From positions 806,001-870,000 of the forward strand of contig NZ_RJKL01000001.1 of the NCBI RefSeq assembly GCF_003751945.1: 64,000 bases of DNA. The letters run 5' to 3'. Positions 34,375 through 42,563 of this stretch are shown here, in pieces. The notes under the pieces are model-generated. The model was not told the origin of the DNA and did not search any database. It saw only the letters and a list, made by a program, of their open reading frames with translations. The stretch's first letter is position 1. Each line of letters opens with the position of its first letter. The DNA is from Couchioplanes caeruleus (GTDB lineage: Bacteria; Actinomycetota; Actinomycetes; Mycobacteriales; Micromonosporaceae). A program made the translations under genes and the position numbers.

Positions 34375-35832
34375 ATGCCGGAAGACTCGCCGGTGAATAT
34401 CGGCGATCTGCTCGCGCGGCCCTTGGTGGCCGAGCGGCGGGTACTGGAGATGCAAACCAAACTGCACCGATGGTCGGTGGCCGATGCTGGCCGCCGGTTC
34501 GATGATCTGTTCAACCTCGTGGCGGACCCGGCGTTCCTGGTGATGGCCTGGACACGGGTTCGGGAGAACAAGGGTTCGCGGACCGCCGGGGTGGATTGGC
34601 AGACAGCCCACTCCATCGAGGCGTCCGCGGCCGGCGTGGTCGGGTTCCTGGAACAGGTGCGTGCACAGGTCAAGGCGCGGGCCTTCGTTCCGGTCCCGGT
34701 GCGGCAGCGGATGATCCCCAAGGCGAGCGGCAAGCTGCGCAAGCTGGGGATTCCGACGATCGCAGACCGCGTCGTGCAGGCGTCCTTGAAGCTGGTGTTG
34801 GAGCCGATCTTTGAGGCGGATTTCCTGCCGTGTAGCTACGGTTTCCGCCCGGAACGCCGCTGTCAGGACGCGATCGAGGAGATCCGTTATCTCGCCGCCC
34901 GCTCCTACGAGTGGGTGTTCGAGGGTGACATCGCGGCCTGCTTCGACGAGATCGACCATGCGGCCCTGCTGGACCGGGTGCGTCGACGCATCGCCGACAG
35001 GCGCGTCCTGACGCTGGTCAAGGCGTTCCTCAAGGCGGGCGTGCTCAATGCTCTCGGGCACGTCCGTGGCTCTCACGCCGGTACTCCCCAGGGCGGCATC
35101 CTGTCGCCGCTACTGGCCAACATCGCCCTGTCCGCGCTCGACGAGCACTTCGCCGAGCTGTGGCAGCGCCACCGCAATCCCACCGCGCGCAAAGATCACC
35201 GCCGACGCGGAGGCGCGACGTATCGCCTGGTGCGCTACGCCGACGACTTCGTCGTCATGGTGTCCGGCACGCGCGAACAGGCCATGAGCCTGTGGGATGA
35301 GGTGGCCGCGATCATCGCGCCGCTCGGGCTGCGTTTAGCGCCCGAGAAGACGAGGGTCGTGGGCATCAACGAGGGCTTCGACTTCCTCGGGTTCCGCATC
35401 CGGCGGGACCGGCAGAGGGGAAGCGACCGCTACTTCATCTACACCTACCCGGCGCGCAACACCCTGACGTCGGTCAAGGCGAAGATCAAGGCGGTCACAC
35501 AGACACAGACCCTGGACCGCCCGCTCGACGAGATCCTCAAACATCTCGGCACCATCGTGCGGGGCTGGACCCTGTACTTCCGGCACTCCTCAGCCAGCGT
35601 CACCTTCGCCTACCTGCGCTACTACCTGTGGAAACGGGTCGTCGTGTGGCTACGGCGTCGGCACGCGAAGCCGGGATGGAAGTACATCCGCCGCCAGTAC
35701 TTCAACCAAGACTGGTGGCCCGAATGGAACGGCATCAGGCTCTTCGACCCCAGTACGGTGAAGATCCACCGTTACCGCTACCGGGGCACGAAGATCCCCA
35801 CGCCGTGGGGCACGCGCCCAGCAACAACCTGA
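34375..35832 (+). CDS. ltrA: Group II intron reverse transcriptase/maturase
   Basis: 485 aa from ATG after AAGGAGAG. RT blocks are complete: KLRKLGIPTIADRVVQASLKL, CSYGFRPERRCQDAI, EGDIAACFDEIDH, GTPQGGILSPLLANI, the catalytic VRYADDFVV, and GFDFLGFRIRR. The maturase domain X follows (VRGWTLYFRHSSASVTFAYLR) with a GIIM-type end (GWKYIRRQYFNQDWWPEWNG). There is no HNH endonuclease domain, so retrohoming would use nicks at replication forks or rely on another nuclease. It lies within intron domain IV and needs to bind its own intron RNA for splicing. Confidence 0.95.
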   Translation: MPEDSPVNIGDLLARPLVAERRVLEMQTKLHRWSVADAGRRFDDLFNLVADPAFLVMAWTRVRENKGSRTAGVDWQTAHSIEASAAGVVGFLEQVRAQVKARAFVPVPVRQRMIPKASGKLRKLGIPTIADRVVQASLKLVLEPIFEADFLPCSYGFRPERRCQDAIEEIRYLAARSYEWVFEGDIAACFDEIDHAALLDRVRRRIADRRVLTLVKAFLKAGVLNALGHVRGSHAGTPQGGILSPLLANIALSALDEHFAELWQRHRNPTARKDHRRRGGATYRLVRYADDFVVMVSGTREQAMSLWDEVAAIIAPLGLRLAPEKTRVVGINEGFDFLGFRIRRDRQRGSDRYFIYTYPARNTLTSVKAKIKAVTQTQTLDRPLDEILKHLGTIVRGWTLYFRHSSASVTFAYLRYYLWKRVVVWLRRRHAKPGWKYIRRQYFNQDWWPEWNGIRLFDPSTVKIHRYRYRGTKIPTPWGTRPATT

Positions 35833-35850
35833 CCAGCCGGGACTCGTGGA

Positions 35851-35884
35851 GAGCCCGGTGCTCGGAAACGGGCACGCCGGGTTC
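35851..35884 (+). ncRNA. Group II intron domain V (catalytic hairpin)
   Basis: 34 nt. Outer stem GAGCCCGG/CCGGGTTC contains the AGC catalytic triad. A 2-nt CG bulge and inner stem TGCTCG/CGGGCA with a GAAA tetraloop complete the standard domain V. Confidence 0.95.
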
Positions 35885-35948
35885 GGACGGGCGGCCAAGG
35901 GAAACGGGCGGCGGAAATGCCGAAACCGCGCCCTTGGTCGACCCGTAC

Positions 35949-36023
35949 ACCGGCTATCCGGCCCACGAAGGCAACGCCGTGGACCCGGTTTCATTCATGG
36001 CGAAAAAAGGCGTCCGACTGTAA
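35949..36023 (+). pseudogene. Exon 2 of the M23 endopeptidase gene (stranded C-terminus)
   Basis: 75 nt encoding TGYPAHEG, then NAVDPVSFMAKKGVRL and TAA. It has no start of its own and is in phase 0 with exon 1 (ends 33785), so it can only be expressed by splicing of the group II intron. VDPxxFxxxxGVxL is the usual C-terminal end of actinobacterial M23 proteins of this kind. Confidence 0.85.
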
Positions 36024-36073
36024 ATCGTGAAGTGATTCTTCGCACAAATCATCGACTTGACTTCACCACCCGG

Positions 36074-36093
36074 ATCGAGCGTCCATGAACGTG
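36074..36093 (+). promoter_or_regulatory. Shared 20-bp upstream motif, copy 1
   Basis: ATCGAGCGTCCATGAACGTG, 30 bp before the gene at 36123, with TTGACT 11 bp upstream of it (36057). The same motif with one base change recurs at 36812. Its centre CGTCCATGRACG is near-palindromic, which suggests a regulator site overlapping the promoter. Confidence 0.55.
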
Positions 36094-36122
36094 TAAGCAA
36101 TTCCCGGACGAAAGGAAAGACA

Positions 36123-36527
36123 ATGCCGCACGCGACCGCCCCGCAATTCACCACCGAGTCCCTTGCCGCCGCCGTGAAGTCCGTAGCGGCCAACTGTGAC
36201 ACCCCGACGGTGGTCACGCTGACCGCCGCCGGGGCCACCGTCACCGGGCGGGCGGAAGCCGTCCCCGGTGCCCCGCTGACCGCCGACGCCGCCGCCGCGA
36301 CGCTGGCCGGCATGGCGCGGCTGATCGGCCGGCACCCGGGCATGTTCGGCGCCGACGTGGCCGGGTACGCGCTGATTCTGCCCGGTGAGCGCGTCGCGTT
36401 CGCCGCCGACCGAACCGGGACCACGCACCACATCCAACTCCCCGGAGCCCCCACCGAGCCGCTACGGTCCGACCGGTGGGGCGCCATCTGTGACGGGCTC
36501 ACCGCCATGATCAACGCCGCGCGCTGA
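36123..36527 (+). CDS. Hypothetical protein, element accessory
   Basis: 134 aa from ATG after AAAGGAAAG. No family recognised. Small mixed protein without membrane helices: ESLAAAVKSVAANCDTPTVV, a strand-rich middle (LTAAGATVTGRAEAVP), LAGMARLIGRHPGMFGADVAGYALILPGERVAF and a C-terminal helix GAICDGLTAMINAAR. First gene of the accessory block after the transfer operon, preceded by its own promoter-like region and followed by a strong terminator, so it is expressed alone. Confidence 0.65.
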   Translation: MPHATAPQFTTESLAAAVKSVAANCDTPTVVTLTAAGATVTGRAEAVPGAPLTADAAAATLAGMARLIGRHPGMFGADVAGYALILPGERVAFAADRTGTTHHIQLPGAPTEPLRSDRWGAICDGLTAMINAAR

Positions 36528-36557
36528 CCGTCACCCCGCCGCACCACCGCCCCGCCA

Positions 36558-36585
36558 CCGCGCCCGGCCGATCGGCCGGGCGCGG
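36558..36585. terminator. Perfect 28-nt palindromic terminator
   Basis: Each half, CCGCGCCCGGCCGA, is followed without a spacer by its exact complement, then GCGCGTTTCC. It lies 31 bp after the gene ending at 36527. The remaining 330 bp up to 36919 hold no supported gene, only the motif at 36812 and a TTGACA box at 36796. Confidence 0.7.
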
Positions 36586-36811
36586 CGCGTTTCCTACCCC
36601 CGAAAGCCGACCCCGCCCACGGCCGATTTACGGCCACGCCCCACCGGCCCTAGGCAATGCCACCCGCGCCGCGCGAACGTCGCACAGCGGCGAAGCTGGG
36701 GCCATCAAATAGCGCGCCCCGCCGCAATCGCGCCCGCAATCGAGGGCCGCGCGGCCCCGAATCCGGGTTCCCGGAAAGAGTCATGAAAACCGGGGTTGAC
36801 AACAACCGGGC

Positions 36812-36831
36812 ATCGAGCGTCCATGGACGTG
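36812..36831 (+). promoter_or_regulatory. Shared 20-bp upstream motif, copy 2
   Basis: ATCGAGCGTCCATGGACGTG, 19 of 20 bases as at 36074. TTGACA lies 10 bp upstream (36796), flanked by two AACCGGG copies. It is 88 bp before the winged-helix gene at 36920. Confidence 0.55.
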
Positions 36832-36919
36832 GGCAACAACAACCGCCCCGGCGAAACGCAAGAACGCCAACGCGGAATCGCTATTACCAATCCCATTTGT
36901 GTACGGAGGTTTACCCGCC

Positions 36920-38218
36920 ATGACCGCACCCACCGCCACCCCGGCCGCCGAGTCCGTCGCCCGTTCGCTCGCCGCCCACCCCGACGGCGTCACCGCACGC
37001 GACCTCGCCACGTCCGCCAAGGTTGGCAACTCCACCGCCGCCAAGATCCTCGCCGCCATGGAGGCCGACGGCACCGCCACCCGCATCCCCGGCCCGACCA
37101 ACGGCAACCGCAAGAGCGCCGACATCTGGCGGCCCGCCGCCACCACCGAGGAGGCCACCGTGACCACCACGACCGACGAGGCGCCCGCCGCGACCGACGA
37201 CGCCAGCGCCGCCGACGAGGCGCCCGCCGCGACCGACACGGCCACCACGACCGACGGCGCGGGCAGCGCCACCGCAACCGACGACGCGCCCGCCTCGACC
37301 GACGAGGCCGCCGCCGACGCGCCGACGCCGACCGACGGGGCCGCGCCGAACGAGGCGGGCAACGCCGACGGGACGGACGGGAAGCCGGTCGAGGCGCCGG
37401 TTTCCGGGGCGCCGGTGTCGGGCGCGCCGTCCGGCGCCGGGGATCACCTAAAGATCGTGATGGTGGCCGGGGTGCTCGGTGACCACCCGGACGGGGTGAG
37501 CGCGGCCGACCTGATCGAGACGTCCGGCCTGCGGGCGGCGGTCGTGGCGCGGGTACTGACCGCCATGGAGGTTGCCGGGGCGGCGGTGCGCAAGCCCGCC
37601 GACAAGCCCGACGGCGTAGACCTGTGGGTGCGCGGTGAGGCGGACCTGGACAAGGTCGATCTCGCCAACGCGGCCCCGTACCGCGAGTGCGTGTGCACGT
37701 GCGGCCACAAGCACCGGGTCAAGACCGGCGTCGCGGTCACCACGATGCGCCGCCCCGGTCGCACCACCGGCGAGATCAACACCGACGGGTCGGCGAAGCT
37801 CGGCAAGGGCGAGCTGGAGCGCATGGTCGAGGCGTGGATGCGCGACCTGGGCACCGGCCACGACGTCACCCCGACCACCGTGGGCAAGGAGCTGGGCGGA
37901 CGTAGTTCGGGCGCGTGCGGCAACGCGCTGAACAAGCTCACCGCCGCCGGGGTGGTCGTGATGACCAGCGCCGCGCCCGCGAAGTTCGCCCTCGCCGACA
38001 ACCCGCCCGCCCCGAGTGACGCGGTTGCCGCGCTGATGACCCGCCCGGTGACCACCGACGAGGCGGTGAGCGACGAGGCCCCGGCCACCGACGACACCCC
38101 GGCCGACGCGACCACCGACGCGACCACCGACGAGGCCCCGACCACCGAGGAGGCCGCGACCACGGCAGACGCCCCGGCGACCAACGAGGCCCCGGCCGAG
38201 CTTGCCGACGCCGCGTGA
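36920..38218 (+). CDS. Winged-helix protein with acidic Thr/Asp/Glu/Ala repeats
   Basis: 432 aa from ATG after GGAGGT. Three helical DNA-binding-like units: VARSLAAHPDGVTARDLATSAKVG (10-60), LGDHPDGVSAADLIETSGLRAAVVARVL (190-240) and VGKELGGRSSGACGNALNKLTAAG (about 325-350). They are separated by low-complexity TTDEAPA/ATDDA repeats (about 80-170 and 375-432). A possible zinc site, YRECVCTCGHKHR, lies near 260. The acidic repeats could mimic DNA or hold domains apart. Similar proteins occur in Frankia and Micromonospora mobile elements with no known function. Repeated codon units GACGAGGC make recombination-driven length change likely. Confidence 0.7.
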   Translation: MTAPTATPAAESVARSLAAHPDGVTARDLATSAKVGNSTAAKILAAMEADGTATRIPGPTNGNRKSADIWRPAATTEEATVTTTTDEAPAATDDASAADEAPAATDTATTTDGAGSATATDDAPASTDEAAADAPTPTDGAAPNEAGNADGTDGKPVEAPVSGAPVSGAPSGAGDHLKIVMVAGVLGDHPDGVSAADLIETSGLRAAVVARVLTAMEVAGAAVRKPADKPDGVDLWVRGEADLDKVDLANAAPYRECVCTCGHKHRVKTGVAVTTMRRPGRTTGEINTDGSAKLGKGELERMVEAWMRDLGTGHDVTPTTVGKELGGRSSGACGNALNKLTAAGVVVMTSAAPAKFALADNPPAPSDAVAALMTRPVTTDEAVSDEAPATDDTPADATTDATTDEAPTTEEAATTADAPATNEAPAELADAA

Positions 38219-38307
38219 TGACCCGCCGCGCACCCGGGGGCCGGACTTCCCTGCCGGCCCCCGGCGCGGCGCCCCTTCATGACCATCGATCCCGCAAGGA
38301 GGCATCC

Positions 38308-38529
38308 ATGACCACCACACAGACCCCGGCCCCGGCCCCGTACGTCCCGGCGCACGACGGCATGTGCCCGCTCGGCCCGCACCTGGTGTGCGCGGACTTC
38401 AACGCCATGCCGCAACGGATGTGGCGCACCGACCGGCAGGACTGGCCGTGCGAGGGCTGCGGCGCGCCCATGACCCGCACCTACGCGCCCGCCACCGGCT
38501 GGAGCGCGTGGCGCCCGGCGACCCGATGA
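38308..38529 (+). CDS. Small zinc-ribbon-like protein
   Basis: 73 aa from ATG after AAGGAGG. Cysteines in GMCPLGPHLVCADF and WPCEGCGAPM could bind one zinc ion. Otherwise a flexible N-terminus and a Trp-rich end (TGWSAWRPATR). No family recognised. Its stop overlaps the next start (ATGA), so it belongs to a four-gene run ending at 39694. Confidence 0.6.
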   Translation: MTTTQTPAPAPYVPAHDGMCPLGPHLVCADFNAMPQRMWRTDRQDWPCEGCGAPMTRTYAPATGWSAWRPATR

Positions 38530-38885
38530 CCTCGGCCGGAACCGGCGACCCGACCACCACCGACCCCCGACAGGAGACGCGCCGCATGACCACGCAACCC
38601 CCGCCGCCCGGCACCACCGCCGAGCCCGGCCCGACGGCCCCGGCAACCGCGCCCGAGCCCGCCGGGCAGGTGTACCTGGTCGCCGGGGGCGACCTCGTGG
38701 CGCTGTTCGACACCCGCGAGGCGGCGGACATCATGCTCGTCACGATGATCGGCGCGAACCTTGACCCGGTGACCGCGTGTCTGAGCGCGGCCCGATGGGA
38801 TGAGGTGCGGGCGGACCTGCTGGCGCGCGTGCCCGCCCTGACCATCACCGACGCTCGGACCGGCCGTGCGGGCGGTGCCCGGTGA
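38526..38885 (+). CDS. Hypothetical accessory protein
   Basis: 119 aa from the ATG overlapping the previous stop; an in-frame ATG at 38586, preceded by AGGAG, is an alternative that would drop 20 residues. A Pro/Thr-rich N-terminal 45 residues, then one compact domain (GQVYLVAGGDLVALFDTREAADIMLVTMIGANLDP). It ends in a basic tail. The core looks like a short alpha-beta fold; no function assignable. Confidence 0.55.
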   Translation: MTSAGTGDPTTTDPRQETRRMTTQPPPPGTTAEPGPTAPATAPEPAGQVYLVAGGDLVALFDTREAADIMLVTMIGANLDPVTACLSAARWDEVRADLLARVPALTITDARTGRAGGAR

Positions 38886-39451
38886 CCCGCCCGCCCGGCG
38901 CCACCCCGGACGATCCGGCGATCCCGCCACGGCTGGCCGCGCGGCCCCACGACGCGCGGCGCGGACTGCCGATCCCGCCGGTCAACCTGCACCCCGACCC
39001 GACCGGCGGCGGGATACACGTGGACTTCACCACGATCAACACCCGCACGTCGACCGACCTCGCCGTACAACGGTTGTGCTCGCTGTGCGGGCAACCGATG
39101 GGGTACTGGGTGGCGTTCCTCGGCGGCCCCCGCGCGGCCGAGCTGATGCGCTACGCCGACCCGCCCGGGTGCGTGGAGTGCATGACGGCCGCACTCACGC
39201 TGTGCCCACACATCGCCCTCGGCAGGCACCGGCGAGCCCGCGCCGACCGGCCCGGTGGCGGCATCATCCCGCCCGGCTCGCACGGCGACAAACCCGACCG
39301 CTACCTGCTCGGCATCACCCGGCACTACCGGACCCGGTTCATCCCCGAGCACGGCTTCAGCGTGTACCTGCCGGCCCGGTTCAAGACCGTCCACGAGTAC
39401 CGCTACGGCCCCGACGGACGGCTGAACACCGACCCCCAATCGCGACCCTAG
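38882..39451 (+). CDS. Hypothetical protein with two CxxC pairs
   Basis: 189 aa from GTG (GTGA overlap). Cysteine pairs in LCSLCGQPMGYW and PGCVECMTAALTLCPH form a likely zinc ribbon around residues 65-110. A C-terminal strand-rich part (RYLLGITRHYRTRFIPEHGF, SVYLPARFKTVHEYRYG) follows. No recognised family. Conserved-looking, with good coding bias and coupling to its neighbour. Confidence 0.6.
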   Translation: MTRPPGATPDDPAIPPRLAARPHDARRGLPIPPVNLHPDPTGGGIHVDFTTINTRTSTDLAVQRLCSLCGQPMGYWVAFLGGPRAAELMRYADPPGCVECMTAALTLCPHIALGRHRRARADRPGGGIIPPGSHGDKPDRYLLGITRHYRTRFIPEHGFSVYLPARFKTVHEYRYGPDGRLNTDPQSRP

Positions 39452-39463
39452 GGAGCAAGCGCC

Positions 39464-39694
39464 ATGACCGGGTTTCACTCCGATCTCACCGTCGACAAGC
39501 TGATCCTGCACGCCGGCCACGAAGTAGAGATCGTGACGTACGCGGGAGAAAACGTCTCCCTGGACTGCATGACGTGCGGCGAAACCCTTACCGACGCCGC
39601 CATTGCGGATGACGCCGAACCGGCCGACCGGCCCGGTACCCCGGTAGCCGTGCGCCAGCGGCGGGCGCCAGATTCGCCGCAGAAAACTCCATAG
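39464..39694 (+). CDS. Small hypothetical protein with CxxC
   Basis: 76 aa from ATG after GGGAGCAAG. Strand-helix pattern DKLILHAGHEVEIVTYAGENVSLDCMTCGETL, with one CxxC. An acidic then basic disordered tail. Short intergenic gap to the previous gene suggests co-transcription. Unknown function. Confidence 0.55.
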   Translation: MTGFHSDLTVDKLILHAGHEVEIVTYAGENVSLDCMTCGETLTDAAIADDAEPADRPGTPVAVRQRRAPDSPQKTP

Positions 39695-39815
39695 ACCGGC
39701 CCGGATCGACTTGATCCGCCACCTGTAGGTAGGGACCATTATTTGTGACGGCGCACCCGGGATTGGAACCCCCGGCCCGCCGCCACCATCCACATCGACC
39801 CGGAAGGAAACACCC

Positions 39816-40802
39816 GTGGCACACGAACTCGAACGCCTCGCCAACGGACAGACCGCCTTCGCCTCCGCCCGACTGTCCGCCTGGCACCAGCTCGGCCAGG
39901 TCACCGACGACTGCATGACCGCCGAGGAGATCATGAGCAAGGCGTGGCTCGGCGGCTGGGAGGTCCGCAAGATCCCGCTCCAGGGCATGGAGATCACCGA
40001 CAAGGGCGTGACAAAGGTCGACTGCCCCGACAAGTTCATGACGGTGCGGACCAACCCGCAGACCGGCGCCACCGAGTACCTCGGCATCGTCGGCGAGGAC
40101 TACACCACCGTGCAGAACGAACAGATCGCCGAGGTACTCAACCTCCTGGTCGACGAGTCCGGCGCGCACTTCGAAACCGCCGGCTCGATGCGCAAGGGCA
40201 AGAGCGTCTTCGTCACGATGAAGCTGCCGACCGCCATGGAGATCGCCGGGGTGGACCGGATGGACCTCTATCTGGCCGGCACCACGAGCCACGACGGGAC
40301 CGCGTCGCTGAGGCTGGACGCCACGCCGGTGCGGATCGTGTGCGCCAACACCCAGCGGTCAGCCTTCGCGCAGTCGGAAGGAACCTACACCTTCCGGCAC
40401 ACCTCGAACATCACCGCGAAGATCAGCGAGGCCAGGCAGGCCCTCGGCCTGATGTGGAAGCACTTCGACGCGTTCGAGGCCGCGGCCGAGAAGATGATCA
40501 ACGAGGCGCTCACGATGGGCGAGTTCGAGAAGATCGTCGCGCAGCTCTGGCCCCTCGCCGACGACGCCACCGACACGGCGCGCAACAACGCCAAGCAGCG
40601 CGCCTCGACCCTGCGCTACCTCGTCCGCGACGCGGACACGCAGAAGGCGATCAAGGGCACCCGGTGGGCCGGGTACCAGGCGATCACCGAGTACGTCGAC
40701 CACTACGCCAAGGCCAGCACCGCCGAGATCCGCGCCCGCCGCGCGGTGACCGGTGCCGGTGCCGACCTGAAGGCCCGCGCGTTCGACCTGCTGTCGGTCT
40801 GA
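39816..40802 (+). CDS. DUF932 family protein
   Basis: 328 aa from GTG after GGAAGG. The DUF932 pattern is clear: SARLSAWHQLGQVTDDCMTAEE at the N-terminus, YLGIVGEDYTTVQNEQIAEVLNLL, a strand-rich middle with DLYLAGTTSHDGTASLRLDATPVRIVCANTQ, and a helical C-terminus. DUF932 proteins are found in phages, plasmids and integrated elements (phage/plasmid-like protein TIGR03299) and have no settled function. It stands alone with its own ribosome site, so it may be expressed independently of the genes around it. Confidence 0.88.
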   Translation: MAHELERLANGQTAFASARLSAWHQLGQVTDDCMTAEEIMSKAWLGGWEVRKIPLQGMEITDKGVTKVDCPDKFMTVRTNPQTGATEYLGIVGEDYTTVQNEQIAEVLNLLVDESGAHFETAGSMRKGKSVFVTMKLPTAMEIAGVDRMDLYLAGTTSHDGTASLRLDATPVRIVCANTQRSAFAQSEGTYTFRHTSNITAKISEARQALGLMWKHFDAFEAAAEKMINEALTMGEFEKIVAQLWPLADDATDTARNNAKQRASTLRYLVRDADTQKAIKGTRWAGYQAITEYVDHYAKASTAEIRARRAVTGAGADLKARAFDLLSV

Positions 40803-41067
40803 GCCGTAGCCCGGGTATCGGGGCCGGCACCGCCGCAGGCGACCGGCCCCGCCACCGGCGGACACCGTCACCACCGAGCGCGCCACCGCCACCGAGCGGA
40901 ACGCCTCGGGATGGTCCCGCCCGCGCACGTAGCCCGGCCCTAGACGCCCCCAGGCGCCGTATCTGGCCCGGCCCGGGGTGTCGCCCGCCCCCGGCTCGCG
41001 GGGCGCCGTCACGGCCGCGCCCGAACCTCGATCGCCTCGAACTCACTCCACGATGGAGGACCCGATC

Positions 41068-41640
41068 ATGCCCACCGAGCCCATGCCCGGCGCCGGTGCC
41101 ACACCGACCGCCGAGGAGCTTCTCACCTCGATCAACGAGCTGTGCGAGGCGTACGCGCTGGCGCGATCCACCCGCGCCCTCGCGCAGCACGCCGAGACGC
41201 CGGCCGAGTACGACAACCTCACCGCGCGCGCCGAGCACTGGGAGCTGAGCGTCCGCACCCGCTTCGACGCCCTCGCCGACACGGTCGAGGCCGCGTTCCC
41301 GCGCGGCGCCCGGATCGAGGCGTTCCTGCCGGTGCGGGTACTGCCCAACGGCCACGTCGAGATCCACGCCCGCGACCAGCACACCCGCCCCGTGGTCCTC
41401 GCGCTGTCCGGCCCGGAGGCCGTCACCGTCGGCGTGCACCTCACCGCGTACGCCGCCATCGGCCTCGACCGCACCGGCACCAAGGTCGACCGCGTCCTGC
41501 CCCCGATGATCACCGACCCGCCGCCGGCCACCACCACCGACGCCCGGCCCGGCGGCCCCGCCGCGCTCATGACCGCCGGCCCCGCCGCCCCGGCGCGCGG
41601 CGTCGCCACCGCACCCGCCGGACACCGCCGCCACGCCTAA
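41068..41640 (+). CDS. Hypothetical accessory protein, paralogue of the gene at 41719
   Basis: 190 aa from ATG (MPTEPMPGAG), 8 nt after GGAGG; ATG at 41053 is less likely. Helical N-terminal half (ELLTSINELCEAYALARSTRALAQ, EYDNLTARAEHWELSVRTRFDALADTV), strand half (ARIEAFLPVRVLPNGHVEIHA, VVLALSGPEAVTVGVHLTAYAAIG) and an Ala/Pro tail. The same helix-then-strand plan occurs in the gene at 41719. Unknown family. Confidence 0.6.
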   Translation: MPTEPMPGAGATPTAEELLTSINELCEAYALARSTRALAQHAETPAEYDNLTARAEHWELSVRTRFDALADTVEAAFPRGARIEAFLPVRVLPNGHVEIHARDQHTRPVVLALSGPEAVTVGVHLTAYAAIGLDRTGTKVDRVLPPMITDPPPATTTDARPGGPAALMTAGPAAPARGVATAPAGHRRHA

Positions 41641-41648
41641 CCGACCGA

Positions 41649-41683
41649 CCGCGCGGCCGGTCGGTCCGGTACCGGCCGCGCGG
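41649..41683. terminator. Perfect 13-bp hairpin between two accessory genes
   Basis: CCGCGCGGCCGGT pairs exactly with ACCGGCCGCGCGG across a 9-nt loop, 8 bp after the stop at 41640. Likely a terminator separating the two paralogous genes. Confidence 0.65.
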
Positions 41684-41718
41684 CGGGCGACCCCCAACCC
41701 CCTCGATCGGAGATCACC

Positions 41719-42210
41719 ATGACAACGGAACGCCTTCTCGCCCTCGCCACCGAGTTCGCACTCGCCACCGGCGCCGCCGAACGCGCCTACGCCTACGCCG
41801 CCCGCGCCACGACCGACGACGAGCGCAACGAGCACACCGCCAAGGCGCAGCAGTGCCAGGTCACCGCCACCCAGCGGCAGGAGGAACTGCGCCGCGCCCT
41901 GCGCACGGTGACCGAGTCCACCGTGCGGGCTGTGCCCGACGGGCGCCTCGCGGTGAGCATGTGGCAGCGCGGCCTGGTCGAGGTCCGCGCGATCACGGCC
42001 AAAGGCGCCCGCGCCGTGCGGGTGCGCTACACCCCGGCCGAGGCCGTCGCCGCCGGCACGGCGCTCATCGCCTGCGCCGCCGTCACCGACACCGCCGAGG
42101 GCGGCACCCTGTCACGCATCCTCGGCACCTTCCCCGGAGCCCACTCACCCGACTCCGAGCCGGAGCCGGCGACCGGGCAGGACACGCCCGACCACGGGAC
42201 GCGGGCATGA
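41719..42210 (+). CDS. Hypothetical accessory protein, paralogue of the gene at 41068
   Basis: 163 aa from ATG after GGAGAT. Helical N-terminal half (RLLALATEFALATGAAERAYAYAA, HTAKAQQCQVTATQRQEELRRAL) and strand half (AVPDGRLAVSMWQRGLVEVRAI, VRYTPAEAVAAGTALIACAAV), matching the plan of the preceding gene at low identity. ATGA overlap with the next gene. Function unknown. Confidence 0.6.
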   Translation: MTTERLLALATEFALATGAAERAYAYAARATTDDERNEHTAKAQQCQVTATQRQEELRRALRTVTESTVRAVPDGRLAVSMWQRGLVEVRAITAKGARAVRVRYTPAEAVAAGTALIACAAVTDTAEGGTLSRILGTFPGAHSPDSEPEPATGQDTPDHGTRA

Positions 42211-42536
42211 CCAGCACCCCGGAGAACGCGCCCGAGATCGACGTCACACAGATCTTCCTCGACGGCCGCCGGCTGACTGCCGCGCTACGTGCACTCGGCC
42301 CGGTCGAGCCCGCCCTCGCCGACGTACTCGACCACCTGAACCTGCGCCTCTACCCCCGCGACCACACGGCCGGTGACCACAGCGCCTACGTGGTCCTCGA
42401 CCTGCACGGCGTCTCCCTCGGCGCGCAGCGCCGCGCGGGCGGCCTGTACCTGCACGCCGACACCAGCGAGAGCGACGACGACCTCATCCACTTCGAGATC
42501 AACGGCGGCGGCGAAGCCGACCACCCCACCCGCTGA
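42207..42536 (+). CDS. Small hypothetical protein
   Basis: 109 aa from the ATG overlapping the previous stop. DVTQIFLDGRRLTAALRALGPVEPALADVLDHLNL forms two helices, followed by strands (SAYVVLDLHGVSLGAQRRAGGLYLH) and an acidic end. No cysteines or membrane helix. Its coupling to the previous gene suggests a shared role. Not recognised. Confidence 0.55.
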   Translation: MTSTPENAPEIDVTQIFLDGRRLTAALRALGPVEPALADVLDHLNLRLYPRDHTAGDHSAYVVLDLHGVSLGAQRRAGGLYLHADTSESDDDLIHFEINGGGEADHPTR

Positions 42537-42563
42537 CCCCCCTCCACGGACGGAGAACACCCG

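Larger units (their letters stand above)
33786..35948 (+). mobile_element. Group II intron inserted in the M23 gene
   Basis: 2163 nt. The 5' end is GTGCG. EBS1 GTGGAT (34077-34082) is perfectly complementary to IBS1 ATCCAC, the last six bases of exon 1 (33780-33785). Domain V is at 35851-35884. In domain VI, ACGGG (35887-35891) pairs with CCCGT (35942-35946) and CCAAGGG with CCCTTGG, with a bulged A at 35941, seven bases from the end; the 3' end is AC. It encodes its reverse transcriptase in domain IV. Exons join in frame (phase 0). Unusually, positions 33786-33884 also encode 32 in-frame residues resembling the displaced host C-terminus. Confidence 0.95.

Noticed and set aside
35628..36023. 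An independent 131-codon gene downstream of the intron reverse transcriptase
   Set aside because: The frame runs through the end of the reverse transcriptase gene and intron domains V-VI; only the last 24 codons make sense, as exon 2 of the split M23 gene.
39745..39785. tRNA-like 3' end on the minus strand (GGGGGTTCCAATCCCGG)
   Set aside because: The T stem has a G-G mismatch, position 57 of the T loop is C instead of a purine, and no acceptor or anticodon arm can be folded upstream. Not a tRNA or a convincing attachment site.
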